NCBI GenBank assembly: GCA_020056125.1
Contig: JAGVIJ010000080.1
Span: 1 to 6,324 of the forward strand
DNA: 6,324 nt
Direction: 5' to 3'
Origin: a bacterium
Lineage (GTDB): Bacteria; Patescibacteriota; Patescibacteriia; 2-12-FULL-60-25
Both the position numbers and the translations under genes were made by a program. The first letter of the stretch is position 1, and each line of letters begins with the position of its first letter. Shown one piece after another: positions 1-6,110 of the stretch. The notes under the pieces were generated by a model, which saw only the letters and a list, made by a program, of their open reading frames with translations, did not search any database and was not told where the DNA came from.

Positions 1-2
1 AA

Positions 3-770
3 TTGCCGCTTTCCATGCGACTGCTTAAAGAAACTCACAAGATTTTATTGTCTGGCGTTCGGGGTAAATACAAAAATCCCGGAGAAGTTCGCGCCAGTCA
101 AAACTGGATCGGCGGCGCAACCTTGAAAGATGCTGTATTTATTCCTCCACACCCCAATGAAGTGCCGGGATTGCTCAATGACTTAGAAAGGTTTTGGCAT
201 AATAAGAAAATTGATATGCCCCGCTTGATTAAAGCGGCTATTAGTCATTATCAATTTGAAACCATTCACCCGTTTTTAGATGGTAATGGTCGCATTGGCC
301 GATTGCTTATTACTCTTTATCTTGTATCACAAGGCATCCTACAAAAACCCACGCTGTATCTTTCGGATTTCTTTGAGAGGAATAAGGGTGCTTATTATGA
401 CGCGCTTACCGTTGTGAGAACTTCGAATGATTTAGAGCATTGGATCAAATTCTTTTTAGTGGGTATTGCGGAAACGGCAAAAAACGGCAAATTGACATTT
501 GAAAAAATTATTGATCTTCGGCATCGATCCGAACAAAAAATTATATCTCTTGGCAAAAGAGCAAAAACAGGCCAAGAACTACTGAAACAGTTGTATTCTC
601 AGCCTATCTTAAACACTAAACAGATAGCCGAGAGATTAAAGATAACCCATCCCTCGGCCAGCACGTTGGCCAAACAATTTGAGCAAATCGGAATTTTTAA
701 AGAAATTACCGGATTCAAAAGAAATCGGTTGTTTGTGTTTTTAGAATACTTGAAATTGTTCGAAAAATAA
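3..770 (+). CDS. Fic-family protein AMP transferase, 5' end outside the window
   Basis: Fic enzymes usually move AMP from ATP onto a Ser, Thr or Tyr hydroxyl of a target protein. Visible here are 255 residues, open to the left edge; the opening LPLS-R-LKE-H-LLSGVRG block is internal in full-length homologues, so position 3 is not the true start. The Fic core runs roughly from residue 10 to 160. The active-site loop HPFLDGNGRIGR lies at residues 89-100, with catalytic His89, Asp93 for Mg and the anion-binding GNGR all intact. The segment around residues 45-55 (VFIPPHPNEV) is the target-docking flap. Residues about 190-250 form a predicted winged helix, an arrangement known from class II Fic proteins such as that of Shewanella. 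The inhibitory (S/T)xxxE(G/N) helix of that class would be N-terminal and is not in view, so autoinhibition cannot be judged. The gene is more AT-rich than the peptidase-pyrG block. No antitoxin gene is visible downstream; a repeat follows. The target protein cannot be told. Confidence 0.93.
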   Translation: MPLSMRLLKETHKILLSGVRGKYKNPGEVRASQNWIGGATLKDAVFIPPHPNEVPGLLNDLERFWHNKKIDMPRLIKAAISHYQFETIHPFLDGNGRIGRLLITLYLVSQGILQKPTLYLSDFFERNKGAYYDALTVVRTSNDLEHWIKFFLVGIAETAKNGKLTFEKIIDLRHRSEQKIISLGKRAKTGQELLKQLYSQPILNTKQIAERLKITHPSASTLAKQFEQIGIFKEITGFKRNRLFVFLEYLKLFEK

Positions 771-856
771 TCGGGCTTCATGCTAAATGAACTATTCTTT
801 GTGGAAGATTTTGAGTGCGGCCTACGGTTATAAAGTAACATAAATAGAGGGGCAAG

Positions 857-967
857 AATCAATCATCTGTAAATAAGGGGTCTGACCCCGCCTAGTTAAA
901 AACATTCCGACATTCTCCCCGTAAAGTTTCACCACGGGGCAGGCAAGAATGTGAGAATGATTTTTGG
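857..967. repeat. REP-like stem-loop repeat, copy 1
   Basis: This is one of three related elements in the window. The core (898-949, 52 bases) is identical to that of copy 3 and differs by one base from copy 2. It folds as nested stems: 898-908 with 954-964 (9 of 11 pairs), ACATTCT 910-916 with AGAATGT 946-952 (perfect), and CCCCGT 917-922 with ACGGGG 934-939 (perfect), leaving CAGGCA (940-945) bulged on one side. To the left is a satellite hairpin, GGGGT-CTG-ACCCC (877-889). Similarity to copy 2 begins near 857-860 and ends at the GG at 966-967. A bulged stem-loop plus a satellite hairpin, repeated in intergenic positions, is typical of REP/BIME elements served by RAYT transposases. No such transposase is in the window, so the assignment is by resemblance. 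Confidence 0.85.
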
Positions 968-1008
968 GCGAGGGGTTATGGGTTGGTCTTAACTCGCGGT
1001 TTTTGATA

Positions 1009-1036
1009 TTGTTAGGAGTGATGGTAGAAAAATAAT
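1009..1036 (+). promoter_or_regulatory. Possible promoter of the DUF3800 gene
   Basis: TTGTTA (1009-1014, 4 of 6 to the sigma-70 -35 consensus) and AATAAT (1031-1036, 5 of 6 to the -10 consensus) are separated by 16 bases. The -10 hexamer ends 5 bases before the ATG at 1042, which would put transcription initiation at or next to the start codon and give a leaderless or near-leaderless mRNA. This is judged by eye only; the AT-rich setting makes chance matches likely. Confidence 0.35.
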
Positions 1037-1041
1037 GATCT

Positions 1042-1680
1042 ATGGCATATATTTTTTTGGATGAGAGTGGCGACCTGGGGTTTGATTTTACAAAACATCG
1101 AACGAGCAAATTTTTTGTTATTACGTTTTTATGCTGTGTAAACAGACGGCCGATCGAAAAATTAATTTCAAAGTGCCATTCGGAATTGAAGAAACAACAT
1201 AAAATGAGAGGCGGGATCCTACATTGTCATCGCGAAAAACCAATCACGCGTCAACGGCTGTTAAAGCGTTTGACTGAAAAAAATTGCAGTATAATGACAA
1301 TATATCTCAACAAGAGCCGCGTCTACACGAAATTGCAAGACGAAAAAAATGTGCTTTATAATTATGTAACCAATATCTTGTTAGATCGCATCATGACAAA
1401 AAAGTTGTTAGGTTCTAAGCCGTGTGGGATAGAGCTTATTGCTTCACGAAAAGAAACGAACAAATTTTTGAACGAAAATTTTAAAGAGTATCTGCGTAAC
1501 AAGGTGAAAGGAAGCCACGATGTCGATATCAAGGTTGAGATTAAAACGCCTCATGAAGAAAAAGGGTTGCAGGCGGTTGATTTTATAAGTTGGGCGATTT
1601 TTAGAAAACAGGAGTACGGAGATACGAGCTATTACAATATTATTAAAACAAAAATTATTGAAGAAAACCCATTATATTAA
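1042..1680 (+). CDS. DUF3800 domain protein
   Basis: This 212-residue protein matches the DUF3800 pattern over its whole length. The N-terminus has the hallmark IFLDESGDLGF (residues 4-14, acidic Asp7, Glu8 and Asp11), followed by a SKFFVITFLCC strand. A central helical part contains LYNYVTNILLDRI, and the C-terminus has the QAVDFISWAIFRK block (Asp180, Trp184). The function of the family is not established; the spaced conserved acidic residues suggest a metal-dependent nuclease-like fold, which is inference. There is no signal peptide or membrane segment. The start is fixed by an in-frame TGA at 1036-1038; the AGGAG at 1014-1018 is too far from the ATG to serve as its ribosome site. It ends in tandem TAA TAA. 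The gene is markedly AT-rich and is bracketed by direct copies of the stem-loop repeat, so it is probably accessory DNA. DUF3800 genes are frequently found in mobile or defence-rich regions, and the Fic neighbour fits that, but no system is complete here. Confidence 0.85.
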   Translation: MAYIFLDESGDLGFDFTKHRTSKFFVITFLCCVNRRPIEKLISKCHSELKKQHKMRGGILHCHREKPITRQRLLKRLTEKNCSIMTIYLNKSRVYTKLQDEKNVLYNYVTNILLDRIMTKKLLGSKPCGIELIASRKETNKFLNENFKEYLRNKVKGSHDVDIKVEIKTPHEEKGLQAVDFISWAIFRKQEYGDTSYYNIIKTKIIEENPLY

Positions 1681-1779
1681 TAAAAACAAAACCCCATGCG
1701 CTATTTTCGAGCAACCATTCCGGAAGCCCACGCATGAGGATTTACTCGTCCCTTACAGAATAGCAGAAAGAAGATGAGA

Positions 1780-1891
1780 AAGCAATAATCTGTGGATAAA
1801 AGGGTTGATCCCTCGACTCTGAAAAACATTCCGACATTCTCCCCGTAAATTTTCACCACGGGGCAGGCAAGAATGTAGGAATGTTTTTTGG
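1780..1891. repeat. REP-like stem-loop repeat, copy 2 (best-paired copy)
   Basis: Same element and orientation as copy 1. The main hairpin is nearly perfect: AAAAACATTCC (1822-1832) with GGAATGTTTTT (1878-1888), a single G-A mismatch (1833/1877), ACATTCT (1834-1840) with AGAATGT (1870-1876), then CCCCGT (1841-1846) with ACGGGG (1858-1863), an 11-base loop and the bulged CAGGCA (1864-1869). The only core difference from copy 1 is T for G at 1850, in the loop. The satellite hairpin is AGGG-TTGAT-CCCT (1801-1813). Similarity to copy 1 extends left through 1783-1799 (14 of 17 bases). The right arm contains an ATG (1881) that opens the following CxxC reading frame. Confidence 0.87.
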
Positions 1892-2051
1892 TCCGTATCA
1901 AAATGCGGGCAAGTGGGCGCAAGAGATGCAGGCGTATGTCAAAGGCCAAGGCAAAGAATTAAAAAAATTATATTTCTTCTACACCACTTGCCCCAAGTGC
2001 GCCAAAGCCTACGGCAAAAATTATGTGGTGCTTTTCGCGCAGATAAAATAA
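1881..2051 (+). CDS. Short CxxC protein, probably the 3' remnant of a longer gene
   Basis: This 56-codon frame reads MFF then GPYQNAGKWAQEM, a Lys-rich middle, LYFFYTTCPKCAKAYGKNY and VVLFAQIK. The composition is unmistakably protein-like: a helix, a beta strand, a CPKC pair (Cys37 and Cys40) of the zinc-knuckle or redox type, and a final strand. It has no usable ribosome site, since TAGGA (1876-1880) touches the ATG. The ATG and the two Phe codons lie in the right arm of repeat copy 2, and the frame is open upstream only within the repeat, back to a TGA at 1806-1808. I infer that this is the C-terminal end of a small CxxC protein whose 5' part was replaced when the repeat arrived. I cannot name the family. 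It could still be translated as a short peptide. It ends 44 bases before the next gene's start, on the same strand. Confidence 0.6.
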   Translation: MFFGPYQNAGKWAQEMQAYVKGQGKELKKLYFFYTTCPKCAKAYGKNYVVLFAQIK

Positions 2052-2059
2052 AGCTGGGC

Positions 2060-2088
2060 TTGCTTTTTCGCGCTTTTTGGATTAAAAT
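2060..2088 (+). promoter_or_regulatory. Possible promoter of the S41 peptidase block
   Basis: TTGCTT (2060-2065, 3 of 6 to -35) and TAAAAT (2083-2088, 5 of 6 to -10) are spaced by 17 bases. The -10 ends 7 bases before the ATG at 2096, placing the expected transcription start on that codon. If real, the mRNA is leaderless, the ATG at 2087 lies inside the -10 box, and 2096 is the true start. The lack of any Shine-Dalgarno sequence before 2096 agrees with this. Confidence 0.4.
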
Positions 2089-2095
2089 GCTCCGC

Positions 2096-3418
2096 ATGTC
2101 GGAACAGATAAATACCCCGTTTACGGCCATAAAACGCCCTTATCCCACAGCTTTTTGGCTGGTGGTGATTTTGCTCATGACCGTGGGTTCTTATGCGGTA
2201 GGCGCGCGCACCGAACGCGACAATCTTTTAGACCAAGGTTTTACCACTTCCACTTCAGCCGTGGTCAAGCTGCGCGGCATTGGCAGTCAGCCGCCATCAG
2301 GTTTGGTTAAGCAAGTTGACTTCAAACAATTTTGGGATTTATGGGAATTGATTGACGCTAAATTTTATAAACAACCGTTGGATGCGGAGAAGCTGCTCTA
2401 CGGCGCCATGACCGGATTAGCCCAAGCCACGGGCGATCCTTACACCTCATTTTTTGAACCCAAAGTGGCCGAGGAATTCACCCAATCACTCGCCGGAAAA
2501 TTTGATGGCATCGGCGCGGAGATCGGCATAAAAAACGGGCAGGTCAAGGTTATTGCGCCTTTGCCTGATACGCCGGCCGCGCGCGCCGGTCTGTTGGCCG
2601 GAGATGCCATTTATTTGATCGACACCACTTCCACCGAAGGTATGCGGGTTGAGCAGGCCGTGTCTTTGATCCGCGGCCAAAAAGGCACGACCGTGACCTT
2701 GACCGTGGGGCGCGTCAAAATTTCCAAAGACAAAAATGATAAAGAGACCAAACAGGCGGTGGAGCTGAAAGTTCCCATTGTGCGCGACACCATCGCCGTG
2801 CCCAGCGTGACGCATAAATTTTTGCCGAATGACATTGTCTTAATCAGCGTTAGCAATTTTAACAACGACACCTATCAGGAATTTTCCAAGGCTCTGGACC
2901 AAATTTTAGCCAAAGAAGTTAAGGGCGTGATTTTGGATTTGCGCAACAACCCGGGCGGATTTTTGGATCGCGCCACAGCCATGGCCGGCGAGTGGGTGGG
3001 CGACAAAGTGATTGTGGTGGAGCGGCGCCAAGGCAAAAAGGTGGATGAATTCCATGGCGCCGGGCAAGGGCGTTTGCGCGACATCCCCACCGTGTTGTTG
3101 GTGAACCAGGGTTCAGCCTCGGCCGCAGAAATTGTGGCCGGCGCTTTGCAGGATTATCAGGTCGCCACCATTGTGGGCGCCACAACTTTTGGCAAGGGTT
3201 CAATTCAAGATTATACTGAACTGGTGGATGGCGCCGGAGTTAAAATCACGGTAGCCGAGTGGCTCACGCCCAATGAGCGATTTATTAATGATGTGGGCAT
3301 TGACCCGGATGTGGTCGTAGAAATAACCGAAGAAGATTATGCAACAGCACGCGATCCGCAGCTCGATAAAGCCGTCGAAATACTCACCGGCAAAACAGCT
3401 GCACCAAAGTCGAACTAA
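2096..3418 (+). CDS. S41 family C-terminal processing peptidase (CtpA/Prc type), membrane-anchored
   Basis: This is a serine protease that cleaves proteins near their C-termini outside the cytoplasmic membrane. From ATG 2096 it is 440 residues: a short cytoplasmic N-terminus, a membrane anchor at about 19-37 (AFWLVVILLMTVGSYAVGA), a helical segment around 72-133 including GDPYTSFF, a PDZ domain at about 135-210, and the S41 core at about 235-412. The catalytic serine is Ser342 in NQGSASAAE and the general base is Lys367 in TFGKGS. Their spacing of 25 matches the E. coli Prc pair 430/455, and Asp353 (ALQD) corresponds to Prc Asp441. DLRNNPGG (281-288) is the conserved substrate-channel loop. 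Start choice: ATG 2087 would add three residues, and a GTG at 1913 would overlap the CxxC frame and add 61 implausible residues. It heads the GC-richer block and abuts the Nudix gene. Substrates are unknown; cell-wall enzymes or regulators are common ones in the family. Confidence 0.93.
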   Translation: MSEQINTPFTAIKRPYPTAFWLVVILLMTVGSYAVGARTERDNLLDQGFTTSTSAVVKLRGIGSQPPSGLVKQVDFKQFWDLWELIDAKFYKQPLDAEKLLYGAMTGLAQATGDPYTSFFEPKVAEEFTQSLAGKFDGIGAEIGIKNGQVKVIAPLPDTPAARAGLLAGDAIYLIDTTSTEGMRVEQAVSLIRGQKGTTVTLTVGRVKISKDKNDKETKQAVELKVPIVRDTIAVPSVTHKFLPNDIVLISVSNFNNDTYQEFSKALDQILAKEVKGVILDLRNNPGGFLDRATAMAGEWVGDKVIVVERRQGKKVDEFHGAGQGRLRDIPTVLLVNQGSASAAEIVAGALQDYQVATIVGATTFGKGSIQDYTELVDGAGVKITVAEWLTPNERFINDVGIDPDVVVEITEEDYATARDPQLDKAVEILTGKTAAPKSN

Positions 3419-3419
3419 A

Positions 3420-3941
3420 TTGGATAAACCCGCCTTTCGCCGCGAGCTTTCGGCCGGCGGAATTATTTATCGTCGGCGCCAAGATCGCGTGGAGTTTTTT
3501 TTAATCAAAGATCCGTTTGGCCGCTGGACCTTCCCCAAGGGCCATCAAGAAGAGGGCGAGACCTTGCAACAAACCGCAGTGCGCGAGATTGAGGAGGAAG
3601 CCGGATTGAGCGGTTTGCGTTGCAGTGCGCCTTTGGGCAGTACGCATTTTAAATTTAAGCGCGGCCGCACGCTGATTGAGAAAACCGTATATCTGTTTTT
3701 GTTTGAGGCGCCGGCTGACATTCAAGAAAAATTAAGCGGCGAAGAGGGGATCACCAAGGCCGGTTGGTTTAGTCCGAGCCGCACGCGCCGCATTTCGGGT
3801 TATAGAAATTTGGATAAAATTTTGAATCACGCCATGTTTTTGGCTTTGGGGCGCCGCTTTAAACGCCCCAGAAAATGGCGGCCGCGGCACAAGAAACCGG
3901 CTCCGGCGCCGCAAATTGTGGCCACGGCTCAACCGCTGTGA
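3420..3941 (+). CDS. Nudix hydrolase (MutT-like)
   Basis: Nudix enzymes cleave nucleoside diphosphates linked to another moiety (X), usually with Mg. The Nudix box GX5EX7REUXEEXGU is complete at residues 41-63: Gly41, Glu47, Arg55, Glu56, Glu59, Glu60 and Gly62 are all present. Before it stand the usual SAGGIIYRR strand (11-19) and WTFPKGH (36-42), which resemble Ap4A or mRNA-cap pyrophosphohydrolases. The substrate cannot be assigned from this. The C-terminus, from about 141, is a basic and Pro/Ala-rich tail (RRFKRPRKWRPRHKK) that could bind nucleic acid and is not part of the catalytic fold. Start: TTG 3420 begins one base after the peptidase stop and gives 173 residues. The only in-frame ATG (3339) would overlap the peptidase by 80 bases and add a low-complexity leader, so TTG is preferred but not certain. 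It is probably co-transcribed with both neighbours. Confidence 0.9.
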   Translation: MDKPAFRRELSAGGIIYRRRQDRVEFFLIKDPFGRWTFPKGHQEEGETLQQTAVREIEEEAGLSGLRCSAPLGSTHFKFKRGRTLIEKTVYLFLFEAPADIQEKLSGEEGITKAGWFSPSRTRRISGYRNLDKILNHAMFLALGRRFKRPRKWRPRHKKPAPAPQIVATAQPL

Positions 3942-3946
3942 TAGAC

Positions 3947-3952
3947 TCTAAT
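3947..3952 (+). promoter_or_regulatory. Possible -10 box immediately before pyrG
   Basis: TCTAAT matches the -10 consensus at 5 of 6 and ends 5 bases before the pyrG ATG, the same geometry as before the DUF3800 gene. No -35 hexamer is visible at the right distance, and no Shine-Dalgarno sequence precedes the ATG. It may be a secondary promoter giving leaderless pyrG mRNA, or chance. Confidence 0.22.
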
Positions 3953-3957
3953 TCCAT

Positions 3958-5583
3958 ATGAGGCGGTGTTATATCTTCGTCATCGGAGGAGTTATGAGCG
4001 GGGTGGGCAAGGGCATTGCCACTGCATCCATCGGCGCTCTGCTTAAGGCCCGCGGCCTAGCCGTCACAGCTGTCAAAATCGATCCGTATTTAAATGTTGA
4101 CCCTGGCACCATGAACCCCGTGGAGCATGGCGAGGTTTTTGTGACGCGCGATGGTTTGGAAACCGATCAGGATATCGGGAATTACGAACGTTTTTTAGAT
4201 GAAAATTTGAGCCGCGGCTGTAACATGACTTCGGGCGGCGTGTATCAGACTGTGATCAATCGCGAGCGCGCCTTGGGTTATGGCGGCAAAACCGTGGAGG
4301 CTGTGCCGCATATTCCGTTAGAAATTATTTCGCGTTTGAAACACGCGGCGGATACGGCCGAGGCTGATGTGACGCTGGTGGAAATCGGCGGCACCGTGGG
4401 CGAGTATCAAAATATTTTATTTTTGGAGGCCTGCCGCATGATGAAACTCGAGAAACCCAAAGATGTGGTGGTGATTCTCGTGGGTTATTTGCCCGTGCCC
4501 TCGAGCATTGGCGAGATGAAATCCAAACCCACGCAATACGCCAGCCGCACTTTAAACTCCGCGGGTTTACAGCCGGACATGATTATTTGCCGCTCCACGC
4601 ACCTGGTGGATGAGCCGCGCAAGCGCAAAATCAGTTTGAGTTGCAACGTGGAGTTTGAAGATGTGATTTCAGCTCCGGATGTGCCGTCCATTTACGAGGT
4701 GCCTTTGCATTTTCATGCGGAACACGTAGCCGAGCGTTTGGTAAAGAAATTAGGTTTGCCCAAAAAATCCACGCGCTTGAAAGATTGGAAGAGTTTGAAT
4801 CAGCGCATTAAACTTTCCAAAAAACCCATTCGCATCGGCGTGGTGGGAAAATATTTTTCCACGGGCGATTTTGTTTTGACCGATTCTTATTTATCGGTTC
4901 TTGAGGCCATCAAACACGCGGCGTGGTTTATTCATCGTAAACCCGAGATCGTTTGGTTGAACAGCGAGGAATTTGAAAAGCATCCCAAGTTGCTCGGCAA
5001 AACTTTGAATCAATTGGATGGAATTATCATCCCGGGCGGTTTTGGCACGCGCGGCGTGGAGGGCAAACTCGCAGCCATTCGTTATGCGCGCGAAAAAAAG
5101 ATTCCCTATCTGGGTTTGTGCTACGGCATGCAGTTGGCTTTGATTGAGGCGGCGCGGAATTTGTTGGGTTGGAGCGATGCCAATACTTTTGAGATTAATC
5201 CGCGCGCGCGGCATCCGGTGGTGTGTTTGATGAAGGAGCAAGAGGTTAAAGTGCGCGGCAGTGATTATGGCGCCAGCATGCGCTTGGGCGTGTATCCGTG
5301 CGTGGTTAAAAAGGGGACTCTGGCGCGTAAATTATATAAACAAGCGTTGATCAATGAGCGCCACCGCCATCGTTATGAGGCCAATCCCAAGTATCGCCAG
5401 GATTTGGAGGGAGTGGGCGTGGTGTTCTCGGGCTTGTCGCCGGACGGCACATTGGCTGAAATTATTGAATACAAAAAGCATCCGTTTTTCATGGCCTCGC
5501 AATTCCATCCCGAATTCCAATCCCGCCCCTTCCGCCCGCATCCATTATTCTTGGGCTTCATCAAAGCCGCGGTTAAGAGATAA
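3958..5583 (+). CDS. pyrG: CTP synthase (glutamine-hydrolysing)
   Basis: PyrG makes CTP from UTP, ATP and glutamine, the last step of de novo pyrimidine nucleotide synthesis, in the cytoplasm. The 541 residues match the usual length (545 in E. coli). The N-terminal synthetase domain starts with YIFVIGGVMSGVGKG (5-19, P-loop Lys18), then DPYLNVDPGTMNP and HGEVFVTRDGLETD, which include the Mg and UTP sites. EIGGTVGE carries the acidic metal ligand. The C-terminal class I glutaminase domain has PGGFG for the oxyanion region, nucleophile Cys388 in GLCYGMQ, and His517/Glu519 in QFHPEFQSRP, so the triad is intact. ERHRHRYEANPKY and SGLSPDGTLAEIIE are standard CTP synthase blocks. MSGVGKG and GLCYGMQ depart slightly from the common bacterial VSSLGKG and GICLGMQ. 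The start agrees with homologues, although no ribosome site precedes it. It lies 16 bases after the Nudix gene and 5 bases before the HATPase gene. Confidence 0.98.
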   Translation: MRRCYIFVIGGVMSGVGKGIATASIGALLKARGLAVTAVKIDPYLNVDPGTMNPVEHGEVFVTRDGLETDQDIGNYERFLDENLSRGCNMTSGGVYQTVINRERALGYGGKTVEAVPHIPLEIISRLKHAADTAEADVTLVEIGGTVGEYQNILFLEACRMMKLEKPKDVVVILVGYLPVPSSIGEMKSKPTQYASRTLNSAGLQPDMIICRSTHLVDEPRKRKISLSCNVEFEDVISAPDVPSIYEVPLHFHAEHVAERLVKKLGLPKKSTRLKDWKSLNQRIKLSKKPIRIGVVGKYFSTGDFVLTDSYLSVLEAIKHAAWFIHRKPEIVWLNSEEFEKHPKLLGKTLNQLDGIIIPGGFGTRGVEGKLAAIRYAREKKIPYLGLCYGMQLALIEAARNLLGWSDANTFEINPRARHPVVCLMKEQEVKVRGSDYGASMRLGVYPCVVKKGTLARKLYKQALINERHRHRYEANPKYRQDLEGVGVVFSGLSPDGTLAEIIEYKKHPFFMASQFHPEFQSRPFRPHPLFLGFIKAAVKR

Positions 5584-5588
5584 CAGTT

Positions 5589-6110
5589 ATGGAAAACGAA
5601 AAACATTTTCCCCTAACTCCGGAAGCAAAGGAACGACCGGCACAAGAGTATGCTGTAAATTTTTTGGCCTTTAATAATCCTAAAGCCCGACGCGCAGAAA
5701 AGACTTATGACACAGGCGCGCTGGTTGAAATGTTAAATGATTGGTGGGATGGTTTGTGCAAAGATAGGGGGCTCAATCCGGGGAATAAAAAATTGGACAC
5801 GGTCGGCTATTGCATCCTTGAGTTGGGCAAAAATGCTTTAGAGCATGCCTACGGCGGAGAGATAAAGGTGGTGGTAACGGATGGCAAGGGCTGGGAGGGC
5901 GATCCCAATGATGATCTTTTGTACGGGTCTCCGGGGCGCGGGTTATCGCAAGTTAAACGATATGCCGATGAATTTATTATTGAAACTCGTGGAAAAAAAT
6001 ATACCAAATCGTCCAAAAGGCAAAAACTCGTGATATCAGAAGATGAGGATACTGCTGTTGGACAGGGCTCAAGGGTAACTTTTATTAAAAAATTTGATGC
6101 CCGCCGTTAA
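5589..6110 (+). CDS. Small GHKL/HATPase-domain protein, RsbW anti-sigma-like
   Basis: This 173-residue cytoplasmic protein carries a single GHKL ATP-binding fold. The N-box is ELGKNALEH (78-86, with Glu78, Asn82 and His86), the residues that hold Mg-ATP in RsbW/SpoIIAB kinases and sensor kinases. A G1-like DGKGWEGDP (98-106) and the GSPGRGL loop (113-119) follow, and the GQGSRVTFIKKF strand (158-169) closes the sheet. Residues 1-45 form an extra N-terminal part without a recognised motif. There is no phospho-acceptor domain, receiver or membrane segment, so a stand-alone anti-sigma or serine kinase role fits best; this is inference from the domain. The usual STAS antagonist and sigma factor are not adjacent. 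ATG 5589 lies 5 bases after the pyrG stop, with only a weak AAGAGA (5575-5580) as a ribosome site, so translational coupling to pyrG is likely. A repeat and then a terminator follow. Confidence 0.78.
   Translation: MENEKHFPLTPEAKERPAQEYAVNFLAFNNPKARRAEKTYDTGALVEMLNDWWDGLCKDRGLNPGNKKLDTVGYCILELGKNALEHAYGGEIKVVVTDGKGWEGDPNDDLLYGSPGRGLSQVKRYADEFIIETRGKKYTKSSKRQKLVISEDEDTAVGQGSRVTFIKKFDARR

Noticed and set aside
780..833. 17-codon frame MLNELFFVEDFECGLRL after the Fic gene
   Set aside because: It is too short, has no ribosome site and shows no recognisable family. It may be a relic but cannot be supported.
1692..1739. Inverted repeat CATGCG/CGCATG after the DUF3800 gene as a terminator
   Set aside because: The stem is only 6 bp around a 30-base loop, and no T-run follows it.
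828..1949. Minus-strand reading frames (828-1109 and 1701-1949) sharing an ILACPVVK-YGENVGMF peptide
   Set aside because: The shared peptide is just the translation of the stem-loop repeat. The flanking residues are unrelated, and the frames run over the DUF3800 and CxxC coding regions.
1913..2095. GTG start at 1913 extending the S41 peptidase by 61 residues
   Set aside because: The extra residues are Arg/Gln-rich and unlike any peptidase leader. The same DNA codes for the CxxC fragment in another frame with clear protein character, and the membrane anchor follows ATG 2096 directly.
5354..5674. Plus-strand 106-codon frame inside the end of pyrG
   Set aside because: It is a shadow frame overlapping highly conserved CTP synthase sequence and the start of the HATPase gene, with no domain character.
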